From assembly GCA_965220185.1 (NCBI GenBank), contig OZ244807.1, positions 1,488,001 through 1,552,000 on the forward strand: a DNA stretch of 64,000 nucleotides. The letters are read 5' to 3'. The notes under the pieces were generated by a model. It was given only the letters and a program-made list of their open reading frames with translations. It did no database searches and was not told where the DNA came from. This document shows positions 1 to 9,473 of the stretch, in pieces (within the stretch, counting starts at the first letter, position 1; every line of letters starts with the position of its first letter). A program made the position numbers and the translations under genes. This DNA comes from Azotimanducus sp965220185. GTDB taxonomy: Bacteria > Pseudomonadota > Gammaproteobacteria > Pseudomonadales > Azotimanducaceae.

Positions 1-713
1 ACGAGGCGGATATTCGCGAGATGCTGGCGCTTTCATTCATGCGCGCAGGCTTGGAGGTGATTGAGGCCGACAGCGCCGAACAGTGCATTGAGCAGATAGA
101 ACAGAACATGCTGCCAGACGTGATGATCATCGACTGGATGCTGCCGGGCATGAGCGGTGTCGAACTGGTTCGCAAGGTGCGGCGCGACCCGCTGACCAAG
201 GAAACGCCGATTATCATGCTCACCGCCCGCGGCGAAGAAGTTGACAAGCTCAAGAGCTTTGAGGTCGGCGTTGACGACTATGTCACCAAGCCTTGTTCAC
301 CGAGAGAGTTGAATGCGCGCATCAAAGCGCTCATGCGTCGAACCGGAACGGCGAGCGACGGCAAGCTGCGCGCCGGGGATATCGAGCTCGATCATGTCGC
401 CCATCGACTATTGATACGCGATGAGCTCGTCCACATCGGCCCCACCGAGTTCAAGCTGCTTGAATGGCTGATGCGCCATCCGGATCGCGTTTATGAGCGC
501 GGGCAGCTTCTTGACCGCGTGTGGGGGCGCACAGCCCTCTTGGATGAGCGAACGGTGGATGTGCATGTGTTGAGGCTGCGTAAAGTGCTCGCTCCTTTCG
601 ACCTCGATGCTGTGGTGCAGACGGTGAGAGGCGTTGGCTATCGGTTTTCGGTCTCGCACAAGCAGAAGAAAAAGAAGAACAAGGCGCTCGTCGATGAAAT
701 TGCCGCGGCGTGA
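1..713 (+). CDS. phoB: PhoB, phosphate regulon response regulator (5' end outside window)
   Basis: OmpR/PhoB-family DNA-binding response regulator that, when phosphorylated by PhoR, activates the phosphate-starvation regulon. The frame is open from the left edge: the residues before the first Met at base 21 (EADIRE) read as the normal receiver N-terminus, so that Met is internal and the gene starts upstream. The phospho-acceptor Asp lies in MIIDWMLPG, the conserved Lys in VTKPCSPREL. A winged-helix output domain follows, with the usual LLEWLMRHPDRV and RTVDVHVLRLRKVL segments and VRGVGYRF near the end. The C-terminal tail is Lys-rich. phoR follows after 18 bp and the pst genes after that, which fixes the identity. 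Confidence 0.95.
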   Translation, partial: EADIREMLALSFMRAGLEVIEADSAEQCIEQIEQNMLPDVMIIDWMLPGMSGVELVRKVRRDPLTKETPIIMLTARGEEVDKLKSFEVGVDDYVTKPCSPRELNARIKALMRRTGTASDGKLRAGDIELDHVAHRLLIRDELVHIGPTEFKLLEWLMRHPDRVYERGQLLDRVWGRTALLDERTVDVHVLRLRKVLAPFDLDAVVQTVRGVGYRFSVSHKQKKKKNKALVDEIAAA

Positions 714-731
714 GAGGAGTGTGCGAGGCGC

Positions 732-2021
732 GTGCGTAGGCTGGTTTGGGTTGCGATAGGCATACTCGCGAGCCTTGTTTCGTGGGCACAGCTTGGTTTC
801 GCCTGGGGCCTTGTGGCGGCACTCGCTATCCTTGTTGCATATCAGTTCAGCGAGTTCGCTCGCTTCTCGCGCTGGGCGAAGCGCCCACTCAAGCGACCTG
901 CGCACGACTCGACCTGGCGGCAGGAGGCACTGCGCATCGGGCAGTCGATTCGCGGCGCTCGTGCCCGTGCGCGTCGCTTTGCGAGTGTCTTGCGGCAGAT
1001 GCAGCGCACGGCGGACTCAATTCCAGATGGGCTCGTGGTGGTGCGCGGCGCTGGAGAAATCGAGTATTTCAATCAGGGCGCGCACGCGCTGCTTGGCCTG
1101 CTGAAGAGTGATCGCGGCAAGAACCTGTTCGCGCTGATTCGCGACCCTGACGTGCAGGCGCTGCACGCAGGTGTCGGCGAGGCGCTGGTCGAAATCGACT
1201 CGCCGGTGGGCGCGGGCATGAGAATTGAAATGCGCCGCGTCAAGCTCGAAGAAAACCGCGATATCGTCATCGCGCGCGATGTGACGGAGCGTAATCGACT
1301 GCTGACGCTGCGCCGAGATTTTGTCGCCAACATCTCGCACGAGCTGAGAACGCCGCTGACAGTCATTCTTGGCTATCTAGAGTCGCTTACGGAAGACAAG
1401 CTTGGCAAGGCGCAAAGAAAGGACGCCATCGCCAAGCTTGAGCGGCCGGCACGGCGTATGCAGGCGCTCGCCGAAGACCTGCTCACCTTGACCAATCTTG
1501 AGTCGTCGCCATATCCCGACGATTCGAAGGTGGTTGGAGTGGCGGTGGACCAAGTGCTGCAAGCGGTGGTGGAAGAAGCGTGCAACCTGTCGGATGGCAA
1601 GCACGACATATCGCTGGCAAGTGATGCGACGCTCATCGTCGAGGGTGTCTTTGAAGAGTTGTACAGCGCATTCCATAACCTTGTCATCAATGCCGTTCGC
1701 TACAGTCCAGATGGCGGTCGTATCTGCGTGCGATGGATGCGCCGTCCTGAAGGCGCTGTGTTTGAGGTGGTCGACGAAGGTGTCGGCATTGCCGCTGAGC
1801 ACCTGTCGCGTTTGACCGAGCGCTTTTATCGAATCGACTTTCACGGTGCTCGCGTGCGCGGCGGCACCGGCCTTGGACTTGCCATCGTCAAGCATGTGTT
1901 GCGGCGTCATGGCTCGGTGCTCAACGTGGAGAGCACGCCCGGCGAAGGCAGCCGATTCTGGTGCGTGCTGCCGCACTTAGGGATGACGCAGTCGGAACAA
2001 GCACTGAGTGAGCCGCGATGA
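732..2021 (+). CDS. phoR: PhoR, phosphate regulon sensor histidine kinase
   Basis: Membrane histidine kinase that phosphorylates PhoB when phosphate is scarce and is held inactive by the Pst transporter with PhoU. The product is 429 aa from a GTG start. Two hydrophobic stretches (about residues 3-38) form the N-terminal membrane hairpin. A PAS-like region (about 95-180) follows, then the H box FVANISHELRTPLTVILGY, the N box NLVINAVRYSPDGG, and G boxes DEGVGIA and RGGTGLGLAIVKHV. No large periplasmic domain is present, as in other PhoR proteins. The stop codon overlaps the pstS start (ATGA), so the two are likely translationally coupled. Confidence 0.95.
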   Translation: MRRLVWVAIGILASLVSWAQLGFAWGLVAALAILVAYQFSEFARFSRWAKRPLKRPAHDSTWRQEALRIGQSIRGARARARRFASVLRQMQRTADSIPDGLVVVRGAGEIEYFNQGAHALLGLLKSDRGKNLFALIRDPDVQALHAGVGEALVEIDSPVGAGMRIEMRRVKLEENRDIVIARDVTERNRLLTLRRDFVANISHELRTPLTVILGYLESLTEDKLGKAQRKDAIAKLERPARRMQALAEDLLTLTNLESSPYPDDSKVVGVAVDQVLQAVVEEACNLSDGKHDISLASDATLIVEGVFEELYSAFHNLVINAVRYSPDGGRICVRWMRRPEGAVFEVVDEGVGIAAEHLSRLTERFYRIDFHGARVRGGTGLGLAIVKHVLRRHGSVLNVESTPGEGSRFWCVLPHLGMTQSEQALSEPR

Positions 2022-2968
2022 GGCTTCTAGCGGCGCTCATTCTGCTTGCCGTGATCAGTCCGCTTGGCGCGGTGAGCGATGTCAAGCTCGAACCCTACCA
2101 GCGAGTGAGCGGAATAGCCGGTAATCTTTCTTCAGTCGGCTCTGACTCGCTGGCCAATCTTATGACCCTGTGGAGCGAGACGTTCCAGGAAATATATCCG
2201 AGCGTGAATGTGCAGGTGCAGGCGGCCGGTTCATCGACTGCGCCGCTTGCACTCGTCCAAGGCACCGCCGACTTCGGCCCTATGAGCCGCTTGATGAAAG
2301 GGCGCGAGCTCGATGCATTCGAGAGCCGCTACGGCTATGCGCCGACTGTCTTTCGCGTCGCGGCCGATGCGCTCACGGTCTATGTACACCGAGACAACCC
2401 CATCGAATTCTTGAATCTGCCGCAGGTCGATGCCATTTTTTCGCGCACGCGCCGCTGCGGGGCGCTTGACGATGCCCGAGAGTGGGGCGATGTCGGGCTT
2501 GGCGATGCGTGGGCGCAGCGGCCCTTGCAGCTCTATGGTCGCAACTCTGCGTCCGGCACCTATGGCTACTTCAAGCAGCATGTGCTCTGTTCAGGCGATT
2601 TCAAGGACACCGTCAATGAGCAGCCGGGTTCGGCGTCGGTGGTGCAGGCAGTGTCCGCTTCGCCGCGCGGCATCGGCTATTCGGGCATCGGCTACCGCAC
2701 TTCCGGTGTGCGTGCCGTGCCGCTCGCGGTCGAAGAGGGGCTCGACCCGGTGATGCCGAGCGCGGCCACCGCATCCGATCGCAGCTATCCACTCTCGCGC
2801 TATCTGTATGTCTATGTCAACAAGTCGCCGCAGGGTGGGATGCGTCCATTGAACACGGAGTTTCTGCGCTTTGTGCTGTCGGAAACAGGTCAAAGCGTTG
2901 CCGAGAAGGATGGGTTCGTGCCTTTGACCACCACAGTGGCCCTGCGCGAGCAGCGGAAGATCGAGTAG
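2018..2968 (+). CDS. pstS: PstS, periplasmic phosphate-binding protein
   Basis: Substrate-binding protein of the high-affinity phosphate ABC transporter PstSCAB. The 316 aa product starts with a Sec signal peptide (MRLLAALILLAVISPLGA). Phosphate-binding PstS motifs are visible: GSDSLANLMTLW near the N-terminus, AAGSSTAPLAL, and RNSASGTYGYF in the second lobe. Having pstS between phoR and pstC, overlapping phoR by 4 bp, puts sensor and transporter in one operon. It could be called PstS-like because the lobes diverge from the E. coli type, but the context leaves little doubt. Confidence 0.93.
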   Translation: MRLLAALILLAVISPLGAVSDVKLEPYQRVSGIAGNLSSVGSDSLANLMTLWSETFQEIYPSVNVQVQAAGSSTAPLALVQGTADFGPMSRLMKGRELDAFESRYGYAPTVFRVAADALTVYVHRDNPIEFLNLPQVDAIFSRTRRCGALDDAREWGDVGLGDAWAQRPLQLYGRNSASGTYGYFKQHVLCSGDFKDTVNEQPGSASVVQAVSASPRGIGYSGIGYRTSGVRAVPLAVEEGLDPVMPSAATASDRSYPLSRYLYVYVNKSPQGGMRPLNTEFLRFVLSETGQSVAEKDGFVPLTTTVALREQRKIE

Positions 2969-2971
2969 TTT

Positions 2972-5017
2972 GTGGCGCGGCCGCTGGCATTCAAGAGACG
3001 CTTTGTCGATGCCTTGCTGCGGCGTCTTGTTGGCGTCGGCGGCGCTGGGGTGATTGCGATCGTCGCGCTGATCTTCCTCTATCTGGTATGGGTGGTCGCG
3101 CCAGCACTCAAGACGCCGAGCATGACGGAAGTCGACGTGATCGATGTGCGCCCTGAGACGAACCGGCGCGTGTTCGGCGTGGATGATACCTATGTGCAGC
3201 TTGATGCCAACGGCGATTTGCGGTTCTTTCGATCAAGGCTGGCACGCGATGGCGACGCCCGCATGCTGCTCGCCGAGCCGCGTTTTGACGGTGCGCCGGT
3301 GCCTCTCGGCGAGGTGAAGGATTTTGATGTCTACTCGGCAGCAGAGCGACTGAAGATCGTCCTTCTCAAGGATGCGGGCGCTGCCATCGAATTGATCGAG
3401 TTTGACGCGAGCGATGCTCGCTTGCCGCTTGAAGCGCTTGCGCGCACCACATTCGCGCGCGATGCGGATCAGGTGGCGATGCAGGCGGTTTTCGAGATGG
3501 TGCGCATGGGACCGCGCGGCACGCTGCTCTATGCGCTCGATGCGCTTGGGTCTATGCATCTTATAGACGCAAAGCGAGCAGGCGGTTTGAAGCATGCAGG
3601 TGCTTGGCCGCTTGTGCCTGAATCGAGCGATGTCTCTGCGATCACCTTCCTTTCTGGCCGATACTCGTGGCTGGTTGCGGACGATCATGGCCTTGTCACC
3701 CAGTGGATGATGCGTGCGGGCGAAGTGCTGCCGATGCGCGAATTCAATTTTGATGCCCGCATCACGCACCTCGCCGCCGAGCCTTGGCGAAAGGTCGCGC
3801 TCGCTTTGGATGAGCAAGGCGGTGTCCACCTGATGCACACCACGTCCGGGCGCGTGCTGGCGACGAAGGTGCTCGATCGCGGATTTGACATCGATCAGAT
3901 TCATCTGTCGCCGCACGGGGAGCTGGCGTTTCTGCGCAGCCGCGATGGTCAATCGCGACAGCTCGTGCTGGACAACGAGCACCCTGAAATTTCGTGGAAT
4001 TCGCTCATGGGCAAGACTTGGTACGAAGGCTATCCGCAGCCGAGCTACACATGGCAGAGCGCTGCATCGGAATCCGATTTTGAGCCGAAGTTTTCCTTCG
4101 TGCCGCTGATTGTCGGCACCTTCAAAGCGGCCTTCTACGCCATGCTGATCGCCGTGCCGGTCGCCGTGCTCGGCGCCGTCTACACGGCCTACTTCATGGC
4201 ACCCGCGATGCGCCGGCTGGTCAAACCAGGTGTTGAATTCATGGCAGCCATGCCAACGGTGGTGCTCGGATTTCTCGCCGGGCTGTGGCTCGCGCCAATT
4301 GTCGAGTCGCACTTGACGGCGACCCTGCTGTCGTTCATGTTCCTGCCATTCAGTATGCTTGCGCTCTCGCGCCTCGCATCGCTGCTGTCGGAGGCATATG
4401 TGCGCAGGCTTGAGCCTTGGCTCGGGCTCGTCGCCGTTCCACTCATTGGGCTGATTGTCTGGCTGCTCTTTCGCTTTGATGCGCCGCTCGAGTCGCTGTT
4501 CTTCTCTGGCGACGCCCAATACTGGTTCCGCACGGTGCTCGGCCTCGACTACGATCAGCGCAACGCGCTCGTTGTTGGCATCGCCATGGGCATCGCGGTG
4601 GTGCCTATCATCTTCAGCATCTCGGAAGACGCCATCCACGGCGTACCGCGCCACTTGACAAGCGGCTCGCTTGCGCTCGGCGCCACACCTTGGCAGACGC
4701 TCGCAAACCTCGTCGTGCCGTTTGCCAGCCCCGGCATTTTCTCGGCGGTCATGATCGGCTTTGGCCGCGCTGTCGGCGAGACCATGATCGTGCTCATGGC
4801 AACAGGCAACACGCCGCTCACCAACATGAATCTCTTTGAAGGCATGCGCACCTTTGCCGCCAATATCGCCGTCGAACTGCCGGAATCGGAAGTTGGCAGC
4901 AGCCACTTTCGCCTGCTGTTCTTGAGTGCGCTGCTACTCTTTGTCGTGACTTTTGCGTTCAACACCATCGCCGAGGTCGTGCGCGCGCGGCTACGCAAGC
5001 GCTATGCGAGTTTGTAG
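2972..5017 (+). CDS. pstC: PstC, phosphate ABC transporter permease (long form)
   Basis: Inner-membrane permease subunit of PstSCAB. At 681 aa it is more than twice the length of E. coli PstC. After the first membrane helix (about residues 22-45) comes a large extracytoplasmic insert of roughly 330 residues, then the MetI-like permease core from about 375 on. The EAA-type cytoplasmic loop is seen around GSLALGATPWQTL. Long PstC proteins of this kind are known in Pseudomonas and relatives. A GTG start lies 3 bp after the pstS stop. The insert has repetitive beta-strand character, but I do not recognise a named domain. Confidence 0.92.
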   Translation: MARPLAFKRRFVDALLRRLVGVGGAGVIAIVALIFLYLVWVVAPALKTPSMTEVDVIDVRPETNRRVFGVDDTYVQLDANGDLRFFRSRLARDGDARMLLAEPRFDGAPVPLGEVKDFDVYSAAERLKIVLLKDAGAAIELIEFDASDARLPLEALARTTFARDADQVAMQAVFEMVRMGPRGTLLYALDALGSMHLIDAKRAGGLKHAGAWPLVPESSDVSAITFLSGRYSWLVADDHGLVTQWMMRAGEVLPMREFNFDARITHLAAEPWRKVALALDEQGGVHLMHTTSGRVLATKVLDRGFDIDQIHLSPHGELAFLRSRDGQSRQLVLDNEHPEISWNSLMGKTWYEGYPQPSYTWQSAASESDFEPKFSFVPLIVGTFKAAFYAMLIAVPVAVLGAVYTAYFMAPAMRRLVKPGVEFMAAMPTVVLGFLAGLWLAPIVESHLTATLLSFMFLPFSMLALSRLASLLSEAYVRRLEPWLGLVAVPLIGLIVWLLFRFDAPLESLFFSGDAQYWFRTVLGLDYDQRNALVVGIAMGIAVVPIIFSISEDAIHGVPRHLTSGSLALGATPWQTLANLVVPFASPGIFSAVMIGFGRAVGETMIVLMATGNTPLTNMNLFEGMRTFAANIAVELPESEVGSSHFRLLFLSALLLFVVTFAFNTIAEVVRARLRKRYASL

Positions 5018-5025
5018 GTGGCAAA

Positions 5026-6681
5026 GTGGCAGATCGGGGGCAAGTGACAGGCGCTACTGCGACAAGCTGGGCAAGCTGGTGGCACTCAGGCAAGCCATTG
5101 GTCTGGCTCAACGCGCTGGCTGTGGCGTTGTCTATTTCGGCGGTGGTCGGGCTGCTTGCGCTGCTCGCGGCGCGCGGGCTCGCCTATTTCTGGCCTGTCG
5201 ATGTGCTTGAGTTCGAGTATCTCGAAGACGGCGCAACAACGCGCGTGGTGGGCGAGCTCGTGGGGCGTGAGTTCACCACGTCTGCTGATCAGCACGATGA
5301 CGCCGAGCAATGGCTGGTCAAAACTGGCAATCGCCGCGCCAACCCGCCGGATTTTCGCTGGTATGCGCGAGCGGGCATGTCCAATGTGCGCGCGCCCCCC
5401 GATCTTGTCGTGATCGAACGGCGAGAATGGGGCAGGGCCTATGGTCGATTGCGCGCCCTCTATGAAGGTGATGCGCGCGTGGCAAGCGGTGAGCGCGCCT
5501 GGCCTGCGGTCGCAGCGCGCTACGAGCAGGTGCAGGCGCTTCGCGATGCTGCGGCGATGCTGCAATCCACCGGTATCGATGCCATCAACTATGAGCTTGA
5601 GCAACTACGGCTTGATCGTCGCAGACGCGAACTTGACGCCTTGCCGCCGTCGCTTGAACTGGTGTTTCGTGAGCGCGAGCTCAAAGCCCGCTACGCCGAG
5701 TACGAAGCGCGTCTTGGCAACATCAATGCCGCTCTTGATCGCGATTCGCTGCATCTCGACATGATGAACGACGAGATCATTGAATTGCCGCTCGGCGACC
5801 TGCTTCGCATATGGCGGCCGAATCAGATGTCGTGGAGCGAGAAGCTTCAGTTTTATTTTGTCGGCGTTGGCCTCTTCTTGACCGAGGGGCCGCGCGAGGC
5901 CAACACTGAAGGCGGCGTGTTTCCGGCGATTTTCGGGACGGCGCTTATGGTCATGCTGATGTCGATCATAGTCACGCCGCTCGGCGTGCTGGCGGCCCTC
6001 TATTTGCGCGAATACGCTCGCCAAGGACCGCTCGTGCGCGTTGTGCGCATTGCCGTCAACAACCTTGCTGGTGTGCCGAGCATTGTCTACGGCGTCTTCG
6101 GTCTTGGCTTCTTCGTGTACTTCATCGGCGGCTCAATCGATGACTTGTTCTATGCCCACGCGGCGCCAGCGCCCACATTCGGCACGCCCGGACTCATTTG
6201 GGCTTCGCTCACACTCGCGCTGCTCACCGCGCCTGTAGTGATTATCGCCACCGAAGAGGGACTCGCGAGGATTCCAAGATCGATTCGCGAGGGCAGCCTC
6301 GCGCTCGGCGCCACCAAGGCTGAGACGCTCCTGCGGGTGATTCTACCGATGGCGAGTCCTTCGATACTCACCGGTGTCATATTGGCGGTGGCGCGCGCTG
6401 CGGGCGAAGTGGCGCCGCTGATGCTCGTCGGCGTCGTCAAACTTGCGCCGACCTTGCCGATCGATGGGCATTTTCCGTATATTCATCTTGAGCGCAAGTT
6501 TATGCACCTTGGATTTCATATCTACGATCTTGGTTTTCAAAGTCCCAACGTCGAGGCGGTGCGCCCGCTTGTGTTCGCCACAGCCCTGCTGCTCGTTGCG
6601 GTGATTCTCCTGCTCAACACCACTGCGATACTGCTTCGTGATCGTCTTGAGAGACGCTATCGGTCAAGCTATCAAGACTGA
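5026..6681 (+). CDS. pstA: PstA, phosphate ABC transporter permease (long form)
   Basis: Second permease of the phosphate ABC transporter. The product is 551 aa, again about twice the E. coli length. One N-terminal helix (about residues 30-55) is followed by a charged region with coiled-coil character (about 130-235, rich in Glu/Arg/Leu), then the MetI-type permease domain (about 290-545) with the EAA loop GSLALGATKAETLLRV. The GTG start is 8 bp after the pstC stop, and pstB follows 15 bp downstream. The matching length extensions in PstC and PstA suggest they contact each other outside the core; that is inference. Confidence 0.92.
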   Translation: MADRGQVTGATATSWASWWHSGKPLVWLNALAVALSISAVVGLLALLAARGLAYFWPVDVLEFEYLEDGATTRVVGELVGREFTTSADQHDDAEQWLVKTGNRRANPPDFRWYARAGMSNVRAPPDLVVIERREWGRAYGRLRALYEGDARVASGERAWPAVAARYEQVQALRDAAAMLQSTGIDAINYELEQLRLDRRRRELDALPPSLELVFRERELKARYAEYEARLGNINAALDRDSLHLDMMNDEIIELPLGDLLRIWRPNQMSWSEKLQFYFVGVGLFLTEGPREANTEGGVFPAIFGTALMVMLMSIIVTPLGVLAALYLREYARQGPLVRVVRIAVNNLAGVPSIVYGVFGLGFFVYFIGGSIDDLFYAHAAPAPTFGTPGLIWASLTLALLTAPVVIIATEEGLARIPRSIREGSLALGATKAETLLRVILPMASPSILTGVILAVARAAGEVAPLMLVGVVKLAPTLPIDGHFPYIHLERKFMHLGFHIYDLGFQSPNVEAVRPLVFATALLLVAVILLLNTTAILLRDRLERRYRSSYQD

Positions 6682-6696
6682 ATCGATCACAATCGC

Positions 6697-7506
6697 ATGT
6701 TAGAGCAGAAAGCCATAGAGTGTCAGGGACCGCCGTCAATCGCGCCCGCCGAGGAGATTTGTCTGGAGGTGGACAAACTGTCGCTCGCCTACGGGGAAGT
6801 TCAGGCGCTTAAGAACATTCGCCTCGATATCGCCAAGCGCAGCGTGACGGCGTTCATCGGGCCCTCGGGTTGCGGCAAGTCATCGCTGCTGCGCTGTTTC
6901 AATCGACTCAATGACCTCATTGACGACGCCAAGGTTGACGGTGAGATTCGCTTGAGCGGCAAGAGCATCCACGCGCCGGACGTCGAGGTCTCGGAACTGC
7001 GGCGCCGCATCGGCATGGTGTTTCAGCAACCCAATCCCTTTCCCAAGTCCATCGCCGAGAATGTGGCGTATGGCCTCAGGCTGCACGGCGCTTTGCCGCA
7101 GTCGGAGATTGATGATCGCATTGAAGAATCGCTGCGGCGGGCGGCGCTATGGGACGAGGTGCGGGATCGGCTCGGAGAGTCCGCACTTGAATTGTCCGGC
7201 GGTCAGCAGCAGCGACTTGTCATCGCCCGCGCTATCGCGGTCGAGCCGGAGGTCTTGCTGTTGGACGAGCCCGCCTCAGCGCTCGACCCGATCTCGACGC
7301 TGCGCATTGAAGAGCTTATCCAACAACTGAAGGCCAGATACACGGTCGTCATTGTCACCCACAACATGCAGCAGGCGGCGCGCGTTTCCGACTACACAGC
7401 CTTCCTCTATCTTGGCGAACTGATCGAATATGGCGTCACCCAGGCGATGTTTACAAACCCTCAGGATCAGCGCACCGAGGACTACATCACAGGCAGGTAT
7501 GGCTAG
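6697..7506 (+). CDS. pstB: PstB, phosphate ABC transporter ATPase
   Basis: Cytoplasmic ATP-binding subunit that powers phosphate import. The 269 aa product has the Walker A motif GPSGCGKSSLLRCFNR, the Q loop at MVFQQPNPFPKSI, the ABC signature LSGGQQQRLVIARAIA, Walker B VLLLDEPASALDP and the H loop IVTHNMQQAARVSD. These are characteristic of PstB rather than general ABC ATPases. The first 25 residues are an ordinary variable leader. The gene sits between pstA and phoU in the same orientation. Confidence 0.97.
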   Translation: MLEQKAIECQGPPSIAPAEEICLEVDKLSLAYGEVQALKNIRLDIAKRSVTAFIGPSGCGKSSLLRCFNRLNDLIDDAKVDGEIRLSGKSIHAPDVEVSELRRRIGMVFQQPNPFPKSIAENVAYGLRLHGALPQSEIDDRIEESLRRAALWDEVRDRLGESALELSGGQQQRLVIARAIAVEPEVLLLDEPASALDPISTLRIEELIQQLKARYTVVIVTHNMQQAARVSDYTAFLYLGELIEYGVTQAMFTNPQDQRTEDYITGRYG

Positions 7507-7542
7507 GGCGCTGACCCCGCATATCAATCTGATGAAGCACGA

Positions 7543-8223
7543 ATGAACCGACACATTTCAGAGCAGTTCGAGGCCGAGCTTGAGCAAGTTCGACTGCGCA
7601 TGATGGAAATGGGTGGACTTGTCACGAGGCAACTCGAAGCGTCGATCCATGCGTTTGTCAGTCACGACCCGGCTGCCGCCGCCGAAGTGCTTGGTAATGA
7701 ACAGGAAGTCAATCGCTTGGAGCTGGTGATCGACGATCAATGCGTGCGTACCATCGCACTTCGCCAGCCAGCGGCGCGCGACCTTCGGTTTCTGATCAGC
7801 ATCATGAAGGCGGGTACGGATCTTGAGCGTGCTGGTGACGAGACCGCGCGCATTGCGAAACTCACCGATAAGGTCGCGCTGCTCGCACCCTTGGCGGATG
7901 GCTATGCCGATCTTGCCCACATGGGCGAGTTGGTCGCGTGTTCGCTGCGCGACTCGCTTGATGCGTTCGCGCGAATGAGCGCGGATTTGGCGTACAAAGT
8001 GATTGCGGCAGATGCAGAAGTGGATGCGCTCTATAGCCAGGTTGAATCAGACCTGACCAGCTTTGCTGGCCGCCAGCCGACGGAAATCGAGCGCAGCGTC
8101 GCATCGGTTTGGGTGGCGCGCTCGCTTGAGCGCATTGGTGATCATGCCAAAAACATCGGTGAACATCTCGTGTATCTCATTGAAGGCATGGATGTGCGAC
8201 ATTCTGGCGCGGTCGGGCTGTAA
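7543..8223 (+). CDS. phoU: PhoU, phosphate signalling and transport regulator
   Basis: PhoU links Pst transporter activity to PhoR so that the regulon is off when phosphate is plentiful. The 226 aa product is all alpha-helical with the two PhoU repeats: the metal-binding type motif DLERAGDETARIAKL in the first half and SLERIGDHAKNIGEHL in the second. It is the last gene of the phoBR-pstSCAB-phoU run, separated from pstB by 36 bp. A palindromic mini-element follows its stop after about 30 bp. Confidence 0.96.
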   Translation: MNRHISEQFEAELEQVRLRMMEMGGLVTRQLEASIHAFVSHDPAAAAEVLGNEQEVNRLELVIDDQCVRTIALRQPAARDLRFLISIMKAGTDLERAGDETARIAKLTDKVALLAPLADGYADLAHMGELVACSLRDSLDAFARMSADLAYKVIAADAEVDALYSQVESDLTSFAGRQPTEIERSVASVWVARSLERIGDHAKNIGEHLVYLIEGMDVRHSGAVGL

Positions 8224-8252
8224 GCGCTCAGGTGGTCAATGGTCGAATATGT

Positions 8253-8420
8253 CTAGGAGCCTGCGCCGTAGGAAATTCACGGCTGCAAATCCGCTCCCAC
8301 TCGCCCGTTTGAACGCTCGATTTCGTCAAATATGACTCGATATTATCCTCAACCGACCGTTCAAACGGGCGGCGGGATCGAATTTTCGCTTTGCTGACTT
8401 CCTACGGCGCAGGCTCCTAG
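8253..8420. repeat. MITE-like element, family A, copy 1
   Basis: A 168 bp element bounded by a perfect 21 bp terminal inverted repeat: the left end reads CTAGGAGCCTGCGCCGTAGG and the right end is its reverse complement. The interior contains a second inverted pair around GTTTGAACG / CGTTCAAAC. A second full copy lies at 41850-42016 in the opposite orientation, and a solo end lies at 9474-9501. It has no coding capacity. It lies between the convergent phoU and LysR genes, where it could also end transcription from both sides, though no T-run is present. Confidence 0.85.
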
Positions 8421-8440
8421 GGCGTGTTAACACGCCCTAG
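8417..8440. repeat. Perfect 24 bp palindrome abutting element A
   Basis: The sequence is identical to its own reverse complement over 24 bases, with halves CTAGGGCGTGTT / AACACGCCCTAG. Each half matches the outermost bases of the family B element (TAGGGCGTGTT) seen at 45210, so it may be the two tips of a collapsed family B copy. It could alternatively act as a terminator-like hairpin between the convergent phoU and LysR genes. Confidence 0.7.
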
Positions 8441-8441
8441 G

Positions 8442-9362
8442 TCAACAAGTTGCAATGTTTCTCAATATCTGCTGAAAACGCTTGAGCGGTGTCGTTGTTT
8501 CGGACGCGCGACGAGACACGGTGCCAGCGTCGAGATGGCAGTTGAATGCGTCCACAGGCACTACCTTCAAGGGCAGCCCAGGCCAGCCGCGGGTGACAGC
8601 CGAGCATAGATACGCAAGATAGGGTCCGGATTGCATCAGATGCAGCGACAGCGTGCTTGAGCGCAGTATTGTCTCCACTTGCCTTCCGGTGCGCAGTTCG
8701 AGTTCGTGCAGCAGCTTGTCGAGCGATGGCAGCGGATCGTTCCTGCTGCCACGGCCATCAAATTCGTAATCGATCCATGGGTAGTCAATGAGGTCGTGAA
8801 CATCTGGATGCCGTATCTCATGGATCGGATGGCGTTCGTGGGCGACGACATTGAAATTCATGACGGTGGCAGATTCACGCCGCAGGAAATTTGGCAATCG
8901 GACATCGTTCATGAACACGCCACAATGTAGATCGATCACGCCTTCTCGCAGCAATTCAACACCTTCTCGATACGTCTTGGTGGTGAGCACGAGTTCGACG
9001 CTTGGGAAGTCGCGATGAAACTCGGTGACGACCTGCGGGATGATGACTTGCATCCAGACCGGTGCAGCGCTCACGTGCAAGGTGCCAGCGATGCCAGCGA
9101 GAATTGCGCTCACTTCATTGTCGGCCTTGTCTAGTTCATGCAGGAGGTGTTGCGCTCTTTCAACAACATGGGCGCCATAAGGTGTGGGGCGAACGCCCCT
9201 GTGCACACGCTCGAAAAGCTGCCCTTGAAACTGCTCTTCGAGCCTTGCGATGATTCTTGACAGGCCGGGCTGCGAGACGTGCAGCTTTTCTGCGGCAACA
9301 TTGACCTTGCCCTCGCGGGCGAGGGTGATCAGTCGAATCAAGTCGCTGCGTCTTTCAAACAC
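8442..9362 (-). CDS. LysR-family transcriptional regulator
   Basis: The 306 aa product has the LysR layout: an N-terminal winged helix-turn-helix (about residues 6-63, with AAEKLHVSQPGLSRIIARLE as the HTH and LFERVHRGVRPTPYG as the wing), then a periplasmic-binding-protein-like effector domain (about 90-290). Its effector is unknown. It is convergent with phoU across the mini-element. No enzyme gene is directly divergent from it, since the next gene upstream (DUF349 type) is on the same strand, so the usual LysR target-next-door clue is absent. Confidence 0.88.
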   Translation of the reverse strand: MFERRSDLIRLITLAREGKVNVAAEKLHVSQPGLSRIIARLEEQFQGQLFERVHRGVRPTPYGAHVVERAQHLLHELDKADNEVSAILAGIAGTLHVSAAPVWMQVIIPQVVTEFHRDFPSVELVLTTKTYREGVELLREGVIDLHCGVFMNDVRLPNFLRRESATVMNFNVVAHERHPIHEIRHPDVHDLIDYPWIDYEFDGRGSRNDPLPSLDKLLHELELRTGRQVETILRSSTLSLHLMQSGPYLAYLCSAVTRGWPGLPLKVVPVDAFNCHLDAGTVSRRASETTTPLKRFQQILRNIATC

Positions 9363-9473
9363 GTCGTTTGGCGCTGGACGAATCCAAGCGTTGCGTCTAC
9401 GTGCTCAATACTAGCGACTTGTTTCTAACTTGAATAATGACAAAAACTTTTCTATCTATAACCTGTAGGCATA

